Shown here in pieces: positions 42,181 to 52,317 of a stretch of DNA of 64,000 nucleotides. A program made the position numbers and the translations under genes. How positions within the stretch are numbered: the stretch's first letter is position 1; every line of letters starts with the position of its first letter. The notes under the pieces are model-generated. The model was not told where the DNA came from, made no database searches, and saw nothing but the letters and a program-made list of their open reading frames with translations. The stretch lies in the NCBI RefSeq assembly GCF_000725495.1, contig NZ_JNZD01000007.1:1-64000 (forward strand), in the 5' to 3' direction. This stretch comes from Streptomyces aureus (GTDB taxonomy: Bacteria; Actinomycetota; Actinomycetes; Streptomycetales; Streptomycetaceae).

Positions 42181-44229
42181 TCAGCTCTTCTGGGTGGGCT
42201 CCTTGGGCCGCTCGTGGGCCGGTCCGCGGCGCACGGCGCCCGGAGCGTTCCAGTCCTGGCGCTTGCGGGCGCGCAGCTTCGCGGCCTCGGAGGACTCCAG
42301 CTGGTAGGGCACGGAGGTCACCATGACGCCCGGGGTGAACAGCAGGCGGCCCTTGAGGCGCAGGGCGCTCTGGTTGTGCAGCAGGTGCTCGTACCAGTGG
42401 CCGACGACGTACTCGGGGATGATCACGGAGACCGCGTCGCGCGGCGACTCCTTGCGCAGACCCTTCACGTACTCGATCACCGGGCGGGTGATCTCCCGGT
42501 AGGGCGAGTCGAGGACCTTCAGCGGTACGTCGATGCCGCGCCGCTCCCACTCGTCGCGCAGGGTCTTGGTCTCGGCCGGGTCCACGTTGACGCTGAGCGC
42601 TTCGAGGGTGTCGGAGCGCAGCAGCTTGGCGTAGGCGAGGGCGCGCAGCGCCGGCCGGTGGATCTTGGAGACCAGGACGACGGAGTGGACGCGCGAGGGG
42701 CGGACGCTGTCGTCGGTCGGTCCCTCGGGTGCGGCCAGCTCCTCCGCGACGCGGTCGTAGTGCTTACGGATCGCGGTCATCGTCGCGTAGAAGATCACCA
42801 TGCCGAGCAGGGCGACCCAGGCGCCGTGCGTGAACTTGGTGACGAGGACGACGACCAGGACCAGGCCGGTGAAGAAGGCGCCGAAGGCGTTGATCGCGCG
42901 GGAGCGGATCATGTGGGTGCGCTTGGCCTGGTCGGTCTCGCTGGCCAGGTGGCGGTTCCAGTGGCGGACCATGCCGGTCTGGCTGAGAGTGAAGGAGACG
43001 AACACGCCGACGATGTAGAGCTGGATCAGCCGGGTCGAGTCGGCCCCGTAGATGATCACGAGCATGCTCGCGGCGCCGGCCAGCAGGACGATGCCGTTCG
43101 AGAAGGCCAGGCGGTCGCCGCGGGTGTGGAGCTGGCGCGGCAGGTAACGGTCCTGGGCGAGGATCGAACCGAGCAGCGGGAAGCCGTTGTACGCGGTGTT
43201 CGCGGCCAGGAACAGGACGAGGGCGGTGGCGGCGGCGAGCAGGATGAACAGGAAGCTGCCCTTGCCGAACACGGCCTCGGCGACCTGGGAGATCACCGGG
43301 TTCTGGACGTAGTCGGCGCCGACGGCCACGCCGTTGTGGATCAGGTCCGTGGCCGGGTTCTCGGCCATGCGCACCTTGGTGGTCATGGCCAGGGCGATGA
43401 TGCCGCAGAACATGGTGACGGCGAGCAGGCCCATCGCGGCGAGCGTGGTCGCGGCGTTCTTCGACTTGGGCTTGCGGAAGGCCGGGACACCGTTGGAGAT
43501 GGCCTCGACACCGGTGAGCGCCGCACAGCCGGAGGAGAAGGCGCGCAGCAGCAGGAAGACGAGCGCGAAGCCCGCGAGCCCCTGGTGCTCGGCCTTGATG
43601 TGGTACTCGGCGGTCGGCGCCAGCATGGTGTCGCCGAGCACGAGACCCCGGAAGGCACCCCAGGCGATCATGATGAAGACACCGGCGACGAAGACATAGG
43701 TCGGGATCGCGAAGAGCTTTCCGGACTCCTTGACTCCGCGCAGGTTCATCAGCGTGAGCAGCACGATGACGGCGACCGCGCAGAACACCTTGTGCTCCAC
43801 CACGAACGGCACCGCGGAGCCGAGGTTCTCGATGCCGGAGGCGATGGAGACGGCGACGGTGAGGACGTAGTCGACGAGCAGCGCACTGGCGACGGTGAGG
43901 CCGGCCCGTGGACCGAGGTTGGTGGTGGCGACCTCGTAGTCGCCGCCGCCGCTCGGGTAGGCGTGCACGTTCTGCCGGTAGGACGCGACCACCGTGAACA
44001 TCAGCACGACGACCGCGACCGCGATCCAGGGGCTGAAGTGGTAGGCCGACACGCCCGCGATGGAGAGGACCAGCAGCACTTCCCCGGGCGCGTACGCCAC
44101 GGAGGAGAGCGGGTCGGATGCGAAAACGGGGAGGGCGATGCGCTTCGGCAGAAGCGTTTCCCCCAACCGGTCGCTGCGCAGTGCGCGCCCGATGAGGATC
44201 CGCTTGGGCACGTCGGTCAGTTTGGACAC
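42181..44229 (-). CDS. APC-superfamily permease, KimA-like potassium importer
   Basis: A 682-aa protein with about 12 membrane segments (about 40-480) and a cytosolic C-terminal domain of about 170 residues (VLVSKIHRPALRALAYAKLL, then EYVVGHWYEHLLHNQSALRL). ASDPLSSVAYAPGEVLLVL near residue 37 is the hallmark of the KimA/YdaO branch, a K+/H+ symporter in Bacillus, rather than an amino-acid carrier. Divergent genes encode two TrkA K+-channel regulators, supporting potassium as substrate. GTG 44229 was chosen: TACGAT ends 8 nt upstream, a leaderless promoter; the longer frame upstream is non-coding. M. tuberculosis Rv2690c is the positional counterpart. Confidence 0.88.
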   Translation of the reverse strand: MSKLTDVPKRILIGRALRSDRLGETLLPKRIALPVFASDPLSSVAYAPGEVLLVLSIAGVSAYHFSPWIAVAVVVLMFTVVASYRQNVHAYPSGGGDYEVATTNLGPRAGLTVASALLVDYVLTVAVSIASGIENLGSAVPFVVEHKVFCAVAVIVLLTLMNLRGVKESGKLFAIPTYVFVAGVFIMIAWGAFRGLVLGDTMLAPTAEYHIKAEHQGLAGFALVFLLLRAFSSGCAALTGVEAISNGVPAFRKPKSKNAATTLAAMGLLAVTMFCGIIALAMTTKVRMAENPATDLIHNGVAVGADYVQNPVISQVAEAVFGKGSFLFILLAAATALVLFLAANTAYNGFPLLGSILAQDRYLPRQLHTRGDRLAFSNGIVLLAGAASMLVIIYGADSTRLIQLYIVGVFVSFTLSQTGMVRHWNRHLASETDQAKRTHMIRSRAINAFGAFFTGLVLVVVLVTKFTHGAWVALLGMVIFYATMTAIRKHYDRVAEELAAPEGPTDDSVRPSRVHSVVLVSKIHRPALRALAYAKLLRSDTLEALSVNVDPAETKTLRDEWERRGIDVPLKVLDSPYREITRPVIEYVKGLRKESPRDAVSVIIPEYVVGHWYEHLLHNQSALRLKGRLLFTPGVMVTSVPYQLESSEAAKLRARKRQDWNAPGAVRRGPAHERPKEPTQKS

Positions 44230-44237
44230 AACAGGGA

Positions 44238-44243
44238 ATCGTA
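44238..44243 (-). promoter_or_regulatory. -10 box for a leaderless KimA-like mRNA
   Basis: On the minus strand TACGAT is followed by 8 nt and the GTG start at 44229, so transcription should begin at or next to the start codon. No Shine-Dalgarno precedes the GTG. A -35 match is weak. Confidence 0.55.
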
Positions 44244-44400
44244 AGGGTTCGAACTGGCTGTCGCCCACCCACCTTCCCACTTCGGCCCGTCGTCTGCTCT
44301 CCGGGTGAAAACGGGGTGGCCTCCGGCTGCGGATTCCGTGGCCGTGGAGACCCACGTGTCTATATGACAAAACCCCGCCCCCGAGCGCCCTGGAGGACGC

Positions 44401-44496
44401 ATGCACCTGACCCCCGAGTTCGTCGGCGCGGCCGTGGCACTGGCCGGCCTCGGAATCCTGACCCTCGCGAGTGTTCGCAGCATCACACGGCGCTGA
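44401..44496 (+). CDS. 31-residue single-pass membrane peptide
   Basis: ATG 44401 follows TGGAGGACGC, a strong ribosome site. The peptide has a hydrophobic stretch (about 8-24: VGAAVALAGLGILTLAS) and a basic end SITRR. It lies between the KimA-like permease (minus) and the TrkA pair (plus), in the same direction as the latter. Size and topology recall KdpF-type accessory peptides of K+ transporters, but no sequence match is claimed. TATATGAC near 44361-44368 may be its -10 region. Confidence 0.65.
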   Translation: MHLTPEFVGAAVALAGLGILTLASVRSITRR

Positions 44497-44540
44497 GCCC
44501 GGACCCCGGCCCGCGTCCGGCGGCGTCCGCCCCTGCCCGC

Positions 44541-44595
44541 CGCCGGTCGCGGCCGTTCATCGCCGGTCGCGGTCCGTTCGCGGTCCGTTCGCCGG
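44541..44595. repeat. 20-bp tandem repeat upstream of the TrkA operon
   Basis: CGCCGGTCGCGGCCGTTCAT (44541-44560) is followed by CGCCGGTCGCGGTCCGTTCG (44561-44580) and a partial third copy, CGGTCCGTTCGCCGG (44581-44595). Non-coding. Confidence 0.8.
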
Positions 44596-44684
44596 CGCTC
44601 ACCGCGCCGTTCCGTGAACGTTCCGCGAAAAAGGCACGGCCGAACCTGCTCAAGGATGCCCCCGGCCGACCGTGCGTGTGTAGC

Positions 44685-44715
44685 TTGGGCGGCGGTCTGA
44701 GACCCTGTTTAGCCT
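44685..44715 (+). promoter_or_regulatory. Promoter candidate for the TrkA operon
   Basis: TTGGGC (44685-44690) and TAGCCT (44710-44715) are 19 bp apart. The expected transcript start is near 44722, with GGAAGGA as ribosome site before GTG 44747. Confidence 0.5.
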
Positions 44716-44746
44716 GAGCCGTAACCATTCATGCGGAAGGACGGTC

Positions 44747-45418
44747 GTGCACATCGTCATCATGGGCTGCGGAAGAGTAGGTTCCGCTCTTGCCCAGAAC
44801 CTGGAGCAACAGGGGCACACGGTCGCCGTGATCGACCAGGACCCCACCGCCTTCCGGCGGCTGGGCTCCGGGTTCGGCGGCCGCCGCGTCACCGGAGTCG
44901 GCTTCGACCAGGACACCCTGCGCGAGGCGGGCATCGAGGAGGCCGGTGCGTTCGCGGCGGTCTCCAGCGGTGACAACTCCAACATCATCGCCGCCCGCGT
45001 GGCCCGCGAGATGTTCGGCATCGAGAACGTCGCCGCCCGCATCTACGACCCGCGTCGCGCCGAGGTCTACCAGCGCCTGGGCATCCCGACCGTCGCCACC
45101 GTCCGCTGGACGGCCGACCAGATGCTCCGCCGGCTGCTCCCCTCGGGCGCCGAGCCGCTGTGGCGCGACCCCACGGGCGGGGTGCAGCTCGCCGAGGTGC
45201 ACACCTCCGTCGCCTGGGTGGGCCACAAGATCAGCCGCCTCCAGGACGAGACGGGCGTGCGCGTCGCCTTCCTCACCCGGCTGGGCGAGGCCGTGCTGCC
45301 CAGCTCGCAGACGGTGCTGCAGGAGGGCGACCTGGTGCACGTGATGATGCGCACCGACGAGGTGGACAAGGTCGAGGCGGCGTTCGCCAAGGGCCCTGAG
45401 GGAGAGGCGGGGCACTGA
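44747..45418 (+). CDS. ceoB: TrkA-family potassium uptake regulator (CeoB-like)
   Basis: A 223-aa RCK protein. The N-terminal Rossmann fold has MGCGRVGSALA (6-16) and VIDQDP binding NAD(H)/ATP. The C-terminal RCK_C domain has KISRLQDETGVRVAFLTR and LQEGDLVHVMM, which in actinobacteria can bind c-di-AMP. Regulatory gating subunit for a K+ transporter. GTG 44747 has GGAAGGA upstream. Its stop overlaps the next start as TGATG. Positional counterpart of M. tuberculosis ceoB. Confidence 0.93.
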   Translation: MHIVIMGCGRVGSALAQNLEQQGHTVAVIDQDPTAFRRLGSGFGGRRVTGVGFDQDTLREAGIEEAGAFAAVSSGDNSNIIAARVAREMFGIENVAARIYDPRRAEVYQRLGIPTVATVRWTADQMLRRLLPSGAEPLWRDPTGGVQLAEVHTSVAWVGHKISRLQDETGVRVAFLTRLGEAVLPSSQTVLQEGDLVHVMMRTDEVDKVEAAFAKGPEGEAGH

Positions 45419-46098
45419 TGAGAGTCGCCATTGCCGGTGCCGGCGCCGTGGGCCGCTCGATCGCGGGCGAGCTGCTGGAGAACGGCCACGAGATCCTGCT
45501 GATCGACAAGGCGCCGACCGCCATCTCGGTCGAGCGCGTCCCGCAGGCGGAGTGGCTGCTCGCCGACGCGTGCGAGATCACCTCCCTGGACGAGGCCGCG
45601 CTGCAGCGCTGCAACGTGGTCATCGCGGCCACCGGCGACGACAAGGTCAACCTCGTGGTCTCGCTGCTCGCGAAGACCGAGTACGGGGTCCCCCGCGTCG
45701 TCGCCCGCGTGAACAACCCCAAGAACGAGTGGCTCTTCAACGAGTCCTGGGGCGTGGACGTCGCCGTCTCCACCCCGCGTCTGATGTCGGCCCTCGTGGA
45801 GGAGGCCGTCAGCGTCGGCGACCTGGTGCGGCTGCTGCGCTTCAGCCACGGCGACGCCAACCTCGTCGAGCTGACCCTGCCGCCGGAGTCCGCTCTCGCC
45901 GGTACGACCGTCGGCGACGTCGCGTGGCCCGAGGACACCTCGCTGGTGACCATCATCCGCGGCACCCGCGTCCTGACCCCCTCCCGGGAGGACTCCCTGG
46001 AGGCGGGCGACGAGCTCCTCTTCGTGGCCGCCCAGGCCCGCGAGGAGCAGCTCGAGGACCTGCTGTCGGTGCGGCGCGACCCGAGCACCACGAAGTAG
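45418..46098 (+). CDS. ceoC: TrkA-family potassium uptake regulator (CeoC-like)
   Basis: A 226-aa RCK protein. The N-terminal GAGAVGRSIAGELLENGHE and LLIDKAP form the nucleotide site, and the C-terminal RCK_C has LEAGDELLFVAA. It is translationally coupled to ceoB (TGATG at 45416-45420), so the two are made in equal amounts and probably form a heteromer. The likely membrane partner is the divergent KimA-like permease, because no TrkH/KtrB channel gene is in the window. Ends at a very strong shared terminator. Confidence 0.93.
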   Translation: MRVAIAGAGAVGRSIAGELLENGHEILLIDKAPTAISVERVPQAEWLLADACEITSLDEAALQRCNVVIAATGDDKVNLVVSLLAKTEYGVPRVVARVNNPKNEWLFNESWGVDVAVSTPRLMSALVEEAVSVGDLVRLLRFSHGDANLVELTLPPESALAGTTVGDVAWPEDTSLVTIIRGTRVLTPSREDSLEAGDELLFVAAQAREEQLEDLLSVRRDPSTTK

Positions 46099-46153
46099 CC
46101 GTCCGTCCCCCGTCGGCGGTCATCCCACCGCCGGCGGGGGACGCGCACGGCGG

Positions 46154-46202
46154 TACGACGAAGGGGGCGCCCGGAGAATCTCCGGGCGCCCCCTTCGTCG
46201 TA
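46154..46202. terminator. Bidirectional terminator between ceoC and the DUF3159 gene
   Basis: Two 24-nt arms (46154-46177 and 46179-46202) are perfectly complementary, with a core of GGGGGCGCCCGGAGA and its complement around a single central A. The arms end in TACGACG/CGTCGTA. It serves the convergent ceoC (+) and DUF3159 (-) genes. Confidence 0.95.
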
Positions 46203-46254
46203 TGCGTTGTTCCCGACCAGGACCGTGCTCAGGCGTCCTCGGCCGGCAGCGGGC

Positions 46255-47022
46255 TCAGGCCTGGCGGCGGTGCCGGGCCGGGGCCGGGGTGTCGCCGCGC
46301 TCGTGCGCGAGGGCGGCCTTGCGCTCCTTCTCCGCCTGCTCCTCGGCCTCCATCTCGGCGAACACGTCGATGGGCGGCGGCGCCTTGGCCAGAAAGACCC
46401 AGGTGAGCCAGACGGCGAGCAGGAACGGCGGGATCTTCAGGGCGATCAGGACCCAGCCGAACTGGGTGGTGTCACCCCACCAGTAGAGCGGGAAGAGCAC
46501 CGCGCACTTGGCGAGCAGAATCAGGCCCCAGGCCCAACTGGCCTTGGCGTAGGCCTTCTTGCGGCCGGGGTTGCGGGTGCGCCAGGAGAGGTTCTCCTTG
46601 AAGACCGGGCCGAGGATCAGCCCGATCAGCGGGACGCCCGCGAGGGTCGTCACGATGTAGGCGACGGCGAGCCCGAGCGTGTAGAGCATGCCGGGCAGGT
46701 AGAAGTCCTTGGCGTTGCCCGTCATCATCGCGAAGACCACACCGAAGGCGACGCCGAAGACACCGCTGAAGGCGTGCTTCACGGTGTCGCGCCGTACCAG
46801 GCGGACCACGACGAGCAGCAGGGACACGGCGAGGGCGGCGATCGCCGACCAGTGCAGGTCCTTGTTGATCGTGAAGATGGTGACGAAGAGCAGGCCCGGC
46901 ATCACGGTTTCGACCATGCCCCGCACGCCGCCGAACGCCTCGAAGAGTGCGGCCTCGGTCACCGCCCGTGCATCCTGCTGGGCGTCCTGGGCGTCTTCGG
47001 TCGGCTTGTCGAGCGACGTCAC
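46255..47022 (-). CDS. DUF3159 membrane protein
   Basis: A 255-aa protein with about six membrane segments between residues 40 and 210 and a charged C-terminus (EMEAEEQAEKERKAAL). The motif FEAFGGVRGMVETVMPGLLFV near residue 27 is the DUF3159 signature. Function unknown. It is conserved beside TrkA genes and an OB-fold protein in actinobacteria (M. tuberculosis Rv2693c). It starts 3 nt after the OB-fold gene stop: same operon. Confidence 0.9.
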   Translation of the reverse strand: MTSLDKPTEDAQDAQQDARAVTEAALFEAFGGVRGMVETVMPGLLFVTIFTINKDLHWSAIAALAVSLLLVVVRLVRRDTVKHAFSGVFGVAFGVVFAMMTGNAKDFYLPGMLYTLGLAVAYIVTTLAGVPLIGLILGPVFKENLSWRTRNPGRKKAYAKASWAWGLILLAKCAVLFPLYWWGDTTQFGWVLIALKIPPFLLAVWLTWVFLAKAPPPIDVFAEMEAEEQAEKERKAALAHERGDTPAPARHRRQA

Positions 47023-47025
47023 CGG

Positions 47026-47424
47026 CTACTCCCGTCCGAGGGGTCTGAGTTCGTACTTCGGATTGAACAACACCCTACGGCCCCGGCTCATCGAGATACG
47101 GCCCGAGGCGATCAGCTTGCGTCCGGGCTCGATGCCGACGATGGAACGCCGGCCGAGCCAGACCACGTCCAGGGCGGCCGAGCCGTCGAACAGCTCGGCC
47201 TCCAGGGCCGGGACACCGGCCCTCGGCCGCAGAGTGACCGTGCGCAAGGTACCAGTAACGGTGACGATCTGCCGGTCGTGGCAGTCACCGATACGGGTGC
47301 AGCCCGCGGTCGCCGTGTCCTCCCGCAGCTCCTCGGACTCCAGGTCCTCCTGGGACGAGGAGAGCCGGTCCATCATGCGCCGGAAGCGGCCCGCCGGCTT
47401 TTCGGAACGAGGGACAGCACTCAT
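47026..47424 (-). CDS. OB-fold nucleic-acid-binding-like protein
   Basis: A 132-aa protein. A basic N-terminus (AGRFRRMMDRLSSSQEDLE) precedes an OB-fold of about 75 residues: VTVTGTLRTVTLRPR, LEAELFDGSAALDVVWLG and LIASGRISMSRGRRVLFNP. Probably binds nucleic acid; role unknown. ATG 47424 lies 6 nt after the -10-like TACGCT (47436-47431), so the mRNA is probably leaderless. In operon with DUF3159. Positional counterpart of Rv2694c. Confidence 0.88.
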   Translation of the reverse strand: MSAVPRSEKPAGRFRRMMDRLSSSQEDLESEELREDTATAGCTRIGDCHDRQIVTVTGTLRTVTLRPRAGVPALEAELFDGSAALDVVWLGRRSIVGIEPGRKLIASGRISMSRGRRVLFNPKYELRPLGRE

Positions 47425-47430
47425 ACCGAA

Positions 47431-47436
47431 AGCGTA
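47431..47436 (-). promoter_or_regulatory. -10 box for a leaderless OB-fold/DUF3159 mRNA
   Basis: On the minus strand TACGCT then TTCGGT then ATG (47424): 6 nt between box and start codon and no ribosome-binding sequence. Confidence 0.5.
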
Positions 47437-47542
47437 CCGGGGGGCGCCGACAGCTTCGTACCCGCTCCGCCACCGCCCCAACCGGCCCCGGAGTCCGCTC
47501 GATCGGGCGACCCGGACGGTCGCCCGGCGGGGGCCGGCCGCG

Positions 47543-48222
<680 letters not shown>

Positions 48223-48226
<4 letters not shown>

Positions 48227-50766
48227 GAAGCCTGCCTTTCTGCGACTGCTGATCGGGCGGCCAGGTCGGGCCGGTGGTCCACCGCCCGCACCGTGAGCAC
48301 CATGGTGAGTCCGCCGCCGGGGGTGTCCTCGGCGTTGAGGGTGCCGCCCATCGCCTCGGCGAAGCCCCGGGCGACGGCGAGCCCGAGGCCCACTCCGGTG
48401 CCGCGCGGGGCGTCTCCGTAGCGCTGGAAGGGCGCGAAGATGCGGTCCTTGGCCTCGTCCGGGACGCCGGGGCCGCGGTCGACCACGCGGACCTCCACGC
48501 GGTCGGCCATGGCGCTGGCCGCGACCAGGACGCGCGCGTCGGGAGGGCTGTACTTGACGGCGTTCTCGACGAGGTTGGCGACGGCGCGCTCCAGGAGTCC
48601 GGCGTCGACGGCGACCATCGGCAGGCTCTCGGGGATGTCCAGGTCCACGCTGCCCTCGGGGACACCGAGGAGGGCCATCGGGACGACCTCGTCGAGGTCG
48701 ATCTCGCGGAACAGCGGGGTGACCGTGCCGGTCTGGAGCCGGGACATGTCCAGGAGGTTGCCCACGAGGTGGTCGAGGCGGTCGGCTCCGTCCTCGATGC
48801 CTTCGAGGAGCTCGGCCCGGTCCTCGTCGGACCAGGCCACGTCGTCGGAGCGCAGGGAGGAGACCGCCGCCTTGATCCCGGCGAGCGGGGTGCGCAGGTC
48901 ATGGCTCACGGCGGCCAGCAGGGCGGTGCGGATGCGGTTGCCCTCGGCCAGTTCCTTGGCCTGGTCCGCCTCGAACTGAAGCCGCTGGCGGTCCAGGACG
49001 ACCACGGCCTGCGCGGCGAAGGCGGCCAGGACCCGGCGGTCGGAGGCGGGCAGCACCCGCCCGGTCAGGGCGAGCGCCGTGTGGTCGCCGACCGGCATGT
49101 CGACGTCGGCGTCCTCGGGGCGGGCCGCGGGCGAGGGACCGGCGCTGCCCGCGCAGGTCCACGGGTCGACGTCGCCCGCGCGCTCCAGGAGGGCGACCGA
49201 CTCCATCCCGAAGGTCTCGCGGACGCGCTCCAGCAGGGCCTCCAGGCTGGTTTCGCCGCGCAGCACGCTGCCGGCCAGGAAGGAGAGGATCTCCGACTCG
49301 GCCCGCAGCCGCGCCGCCTGGTGCGTCCGGCGGGCGGCGAGGTCCACCACCGACGCCACGGAAAGGGCGACGCCCACGAAGACCACGATGGCGACGATGT
49401 TCTTCGGATCGGCGACGGTGAGCCGGTGCAGGGGCGGTGTGTAGAAGTAGTTCAGCAGCAGGGAGCCGAAGGCCGCCGAGGCGAGGGCCGGGAGGAGTCC
49501 GCCGAGCAGGGCTGCCGCGACCGTGACCGCCAGGAACAGCAGCATGTCGTTGGCGAGGCCGAGGTCGATGGTGTTCAGGAGCAGGGCCATGACGACGGGG
49601 CCGCCGATGCCGACCGCCCAGCCCCAGATGATCCGGGAGCGGCCGAGCCGTGCCCCGCGCGCCACCGGCAGACCGCGCCCCTTGGCGACCTCCTCGTGGG
49701 TGACGATGTGGACGTCCAGGTCGGGGCCCGACTCCCGGGCGACCGTGGTGCCGACACCCGGCCCGAAGACGTACTGCCAGGTCTTACGGCGGGAGGAGCC
49801 GAGCACGATCTGGGTGGCGTTGACCCCGCGGGCGAAGTCCAGCAGGGCGGCGGGGATGTCGTCCCCGACGACGTGGTGGAAGGTGCCGCCGAGGTCCTCG
49901 GCCAGGGTGCGCTGGACGGCCAGCTCCTTCGGGGAGGCGGAGGTGAGGCCGTCGCTGCGGGCGATGTAGACGGCGAGGACCTCGCCGCCCGCCCCCTTCT
50001 CGGCCAGCCGCGCGGCACGCCGGATCAGGGTCCGCCCCTCGGGGCCGCCGGTCAGCCCGACGACGATCCGCTCCCGGGATCCCCAGATCTTGGAGACCCG
50101 GTGTTCGCTGCGGTACTCGGTCAGATACTCGTCGGCCCGGTCGGCGACCCACAGCAGCGCGAGTTCGCGCAGGGCCGTGAGGTTGCCGGGGCGGAAGTAG
50201 TTCGAAAGGGCCGCGTCGACCTTGTCCGGCTTGTAGATGTTGCCGTGCGCCATCCGGCGGCGCAGGGCGGGCGGCGACATGTCGACCAGCTCGATCTGGT
50301 CCGCCCGCCGCACCACCTCGTCCGGCACGGTCTCGCGCTGGCGCACTCCCGTTATCGACTCGACGACGTCACCGAGCGACTCCAGGTGCTGGATGTTGAC
50401 GGTGGAGACGACGTCGATCCCGGCGGCGAGCAGTTCCTCCACGTCCTGCCAGCGCTTGTCGTTGCGGGAGCCGGGGACGTTGGTGTGCGCCAGTTCGTCC
50501 ACGAGGGCGACGGCCGGGGCACGCCGGAGCACTTCGTCGACGTCCATCTCGGTGAAGACTGCGCCCCGGTGCTCCAGCTCCATGCGCGGGAGCTGTTCCA
50601 GGCCGTGCAGCATCACCTCGGTGCGGGGCCGCTGGTGGTGCTCGACGAAGGCCACCACGCAGTCCGTCCCGCGCTCCACGCGACGGTGCGCCTCGGACAG
50701 CATCGCGTAGGTCTTGCCCACGCCGGGTGCCGCACCGAGGTAGATCCGAAGCTTGCCGCGTCCCAT
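48223..50766 (-). CDS. kdpD: Osmosensitive K+ sensor kinase KdpD
   Basis: An 847-aa kinase with the complete KdpD plan. The N-terminal KdpD domain has P-loop GAAPGVGKT (11-19) and HTNVPGS. A USP-like domain lies at about 230-370, four short membrane segments at about 385-485, and then a GAF-like domain. The kinase core has H622 in VSHDLRTPL, NLVENAVKYSP, RGPGVPDEA and GTGVGLGLAVARG. It senses K+/osmotic state. It is the first gene of a kdpD-kdpE operon standing without the pump genes, inside a block that also holds TrkA and a KimA-like importer. Confidence 0.95.
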
Positions 50767-50784
50767 GACCTCATTGTCTTCCCG

Positions 50785-50988
50785 TCACCGCTGTGTACGC
50801 AGCGTCGACCTTACGGCCAGGATTCCCGGCGAAGGGGACGAGCGGCCCGCCGGGGAACGTCCTTGACGCAACCCTGATGCGCGGCGCGGCCTCGCACCTT
50901 TCCCCGCGGGCCGACGCGCGAACGTGCCGGTGACAGGGGTGGTGGCGTCGGCGGCGGTGCCGATGGTGACGGTGACGGTTCGGCTCAT
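50785..50988 (-). CDS. Possible 67-residue ORF upstream of kdpD
   Basis: ATG 50988 has CGGGAGAAACC just upstream. The N-terminus (SRTVTVTIGTAADATTP) is plausible, but the rest is Arg/Pro/Ser-rich and unlike a folded protein. It ends 18 nt before the kdpD start. It may be a small gene, a leader or the remnant of a gene displaced here. Low confidence. Confidence 0.3.
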   Translation of the reverse strand: MSRTVTVTIGTAADATTPVTGTFARRPAGKGARPRRASGLRQGRSPAGRSSPSPGILAVRSTLRTQR

Positions 50989-51081
50989 GGTTTCTCCCGG
51001 TGGTCCCGCGGACCGGGCGCCGGCCTCCCGGCCGGTCGCCCGGTCCCTCATCTCCTCATCGGACGGGACCCCGGTTTCGGT

Positions 51082-52299
51082 TCACGCGGGATTGTCGCCG
51101 TGCGTCAGCGTCTCCCACGCGACGAAGAGGTTGTTGCTGCCGGCCGGGCGGTTCTGCTGGGTCAGCGTCTGGGTGTTGGTCATCGCGATGCCCAGACGGT
51201 TGTGCAGGGCGTTGTAGCCGACCTCGGTGACCGGGCCGAGCCCGAGGTTGAGCGAGCCTCCGCACAGCCAGCTCGGGACGGCGGTGCCGAGCTGGTACTT
51301 CGACTGGAAGCCGAGCGCCTGGCGCAGCCGCTCGCCGACGTCGGTGCCGTACAGGTCCTGTCCCTGGATGCGGCTGGTCTCGGCGATGTGCGAGATGGCC
51401 GAGATGCCGTAGCCGGTGTGCGTGAGGTCGCGGCAGGTCTCCTGGGTGAGTCCGGTGACGAAGGTGGACTGCCCCTGCCAGTAGTTGACGATCTTCGCCG
51501 TGGTGTCGAGGTTCTGGCTCGGCACGGTCTTCGGCACCGCGCCGTCGCTGGCGAGGTAGACGTACGCCGCCGTGCGCGTCCGGAACTTCGCCATGGCCTT
51601 GTCGTACGAGGTCCTGTCCTCCAGGAAGACGGAGATGCCGACCGCGGCCTCCATCATGGACAGCTCCCAGTTGCCGTTGGAGTTGGAGCCGTTGATGACC
51701 ATGGGCAGGTAGACGTCGCGCAGCATGCCCGCGAAGCGGCCGGAGTTCGCCCAGGTGCCGGTGTACGTGTACTTGATGATCTCGGCGGCTCTGGGCCAGG
51801 AGGAGCCGGCCCAGCCGGTCTGGAGGGGCGCGTTGCTGTTGGTGTGGGACTTGATCACCGCGGACCAGGCGTCCATCAGCTCGATCGACTTCCTGGCGTA
51901 GCGCTCGTCGCGCGTGACGTACCAGGCGAGGGCGTCGGTGTACGCGGCGATCGCGTCCTCGCGCTCGTCGGTGCAGCCGTAGTTGGGGTTGGAGTACGAG
52001 CCGCACTCCACGGTCGCGCGGGGCGTGGGGGTGCGCGTGAGCGAGGCGTACTTGCTCGCCATCATCTGGTCGTAGGCGCCCTTCCAGGGCTGGGCTCCGG
52101 CCAGGACCTGGGTGCGGGCGAAGTCGAGCTGCCCCTTGGAGACGGTGACTCCGGGGTGCGCGAACGCGGCGGGCGCCGCGTCGGCCCGGTGGGCGCCGGG
52201 CCAGGACAGGAGGGTGCCGACGAGTGCGGCGGTCGCGGCGACGGTGACGAGGAAGGCCGGGCGCCGTCTGCGGCTGTGCCGAGTGGGGGTGTCGGACAT
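51082..52299 (-). CDS. Secreted alginate-lyase-like protein
   Basis: A 405-aa exported protein. The signal peptide covers about residues 1-45 (RHSRRRRP, hydrophobic core, ADAAPA). The mature part is alpha-helical with the alginate_lyase-family pattern: HPGVTVSKGQLDFARTQV at the N-terminus, GSSWPRAAEIIKYT, and NGNWELSMMEAAVGISVFL (about 215-235). Probably cleaves uronic-acid polysaccharides; the precise substrate cannot be read. ATG 52299 was chosen with GGATGG upstream. It interrupts an otherwise conserved housekeeping block, so it is likely an insertion. Confidence 0.85.
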   Translation of the reverse strand: MSDTPTRHSRRRRPAFLVTVAATAALVGTLLSWPGAHRADAAPAAFAHPGVTVSKGQLDFARTQVLAGAQPWKGAYDQMMASKYASLTRTPTPRATVECGSYSNPNYGCTDEREDAIAAYTDALAWYVTRDERYARKSIELMDAWSAVIKSHTNSNAPLQTGWAGSSWPRAAEIIKYTYTGTWANSGRFAGMLRDVYLPMVINGSNSNGNWELSMMEAAVGISVFLEDRTSYDKAMAKFRTRTAAYVYLASDGAVPKTVPSQNLDTTAKIVNYWQGQSTFVTGLTQETCRDLTHTGYGISAISHIAETSRIQGQDLYGTDVGERLRQALGFQSKYQLGTAVPSWLCGGSLNLGLGPVTEVGYNALHNRLGIAMTNTQTLTQQNRPAGSNNLFVAWETLTHGDNPA

Positions 52300-52317
52300 G
52301 CAGAGCCATCCATTCTT

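Noticed and set aside
44230..44746. Possible K+ or c-di-AMP riboswitch before the KimA-like gene
   Set aside because: The predicted mRNA is leaderless, leaving no room for a leader; the spacer contains a small gene and simple repeats.
50785..50988. Remnant of kdpC or kdpF before kdpD
   Set aside because: The 67-residue translation shows no resemblance to KdpC or KdpF; retained only as a low-confidence ORF.
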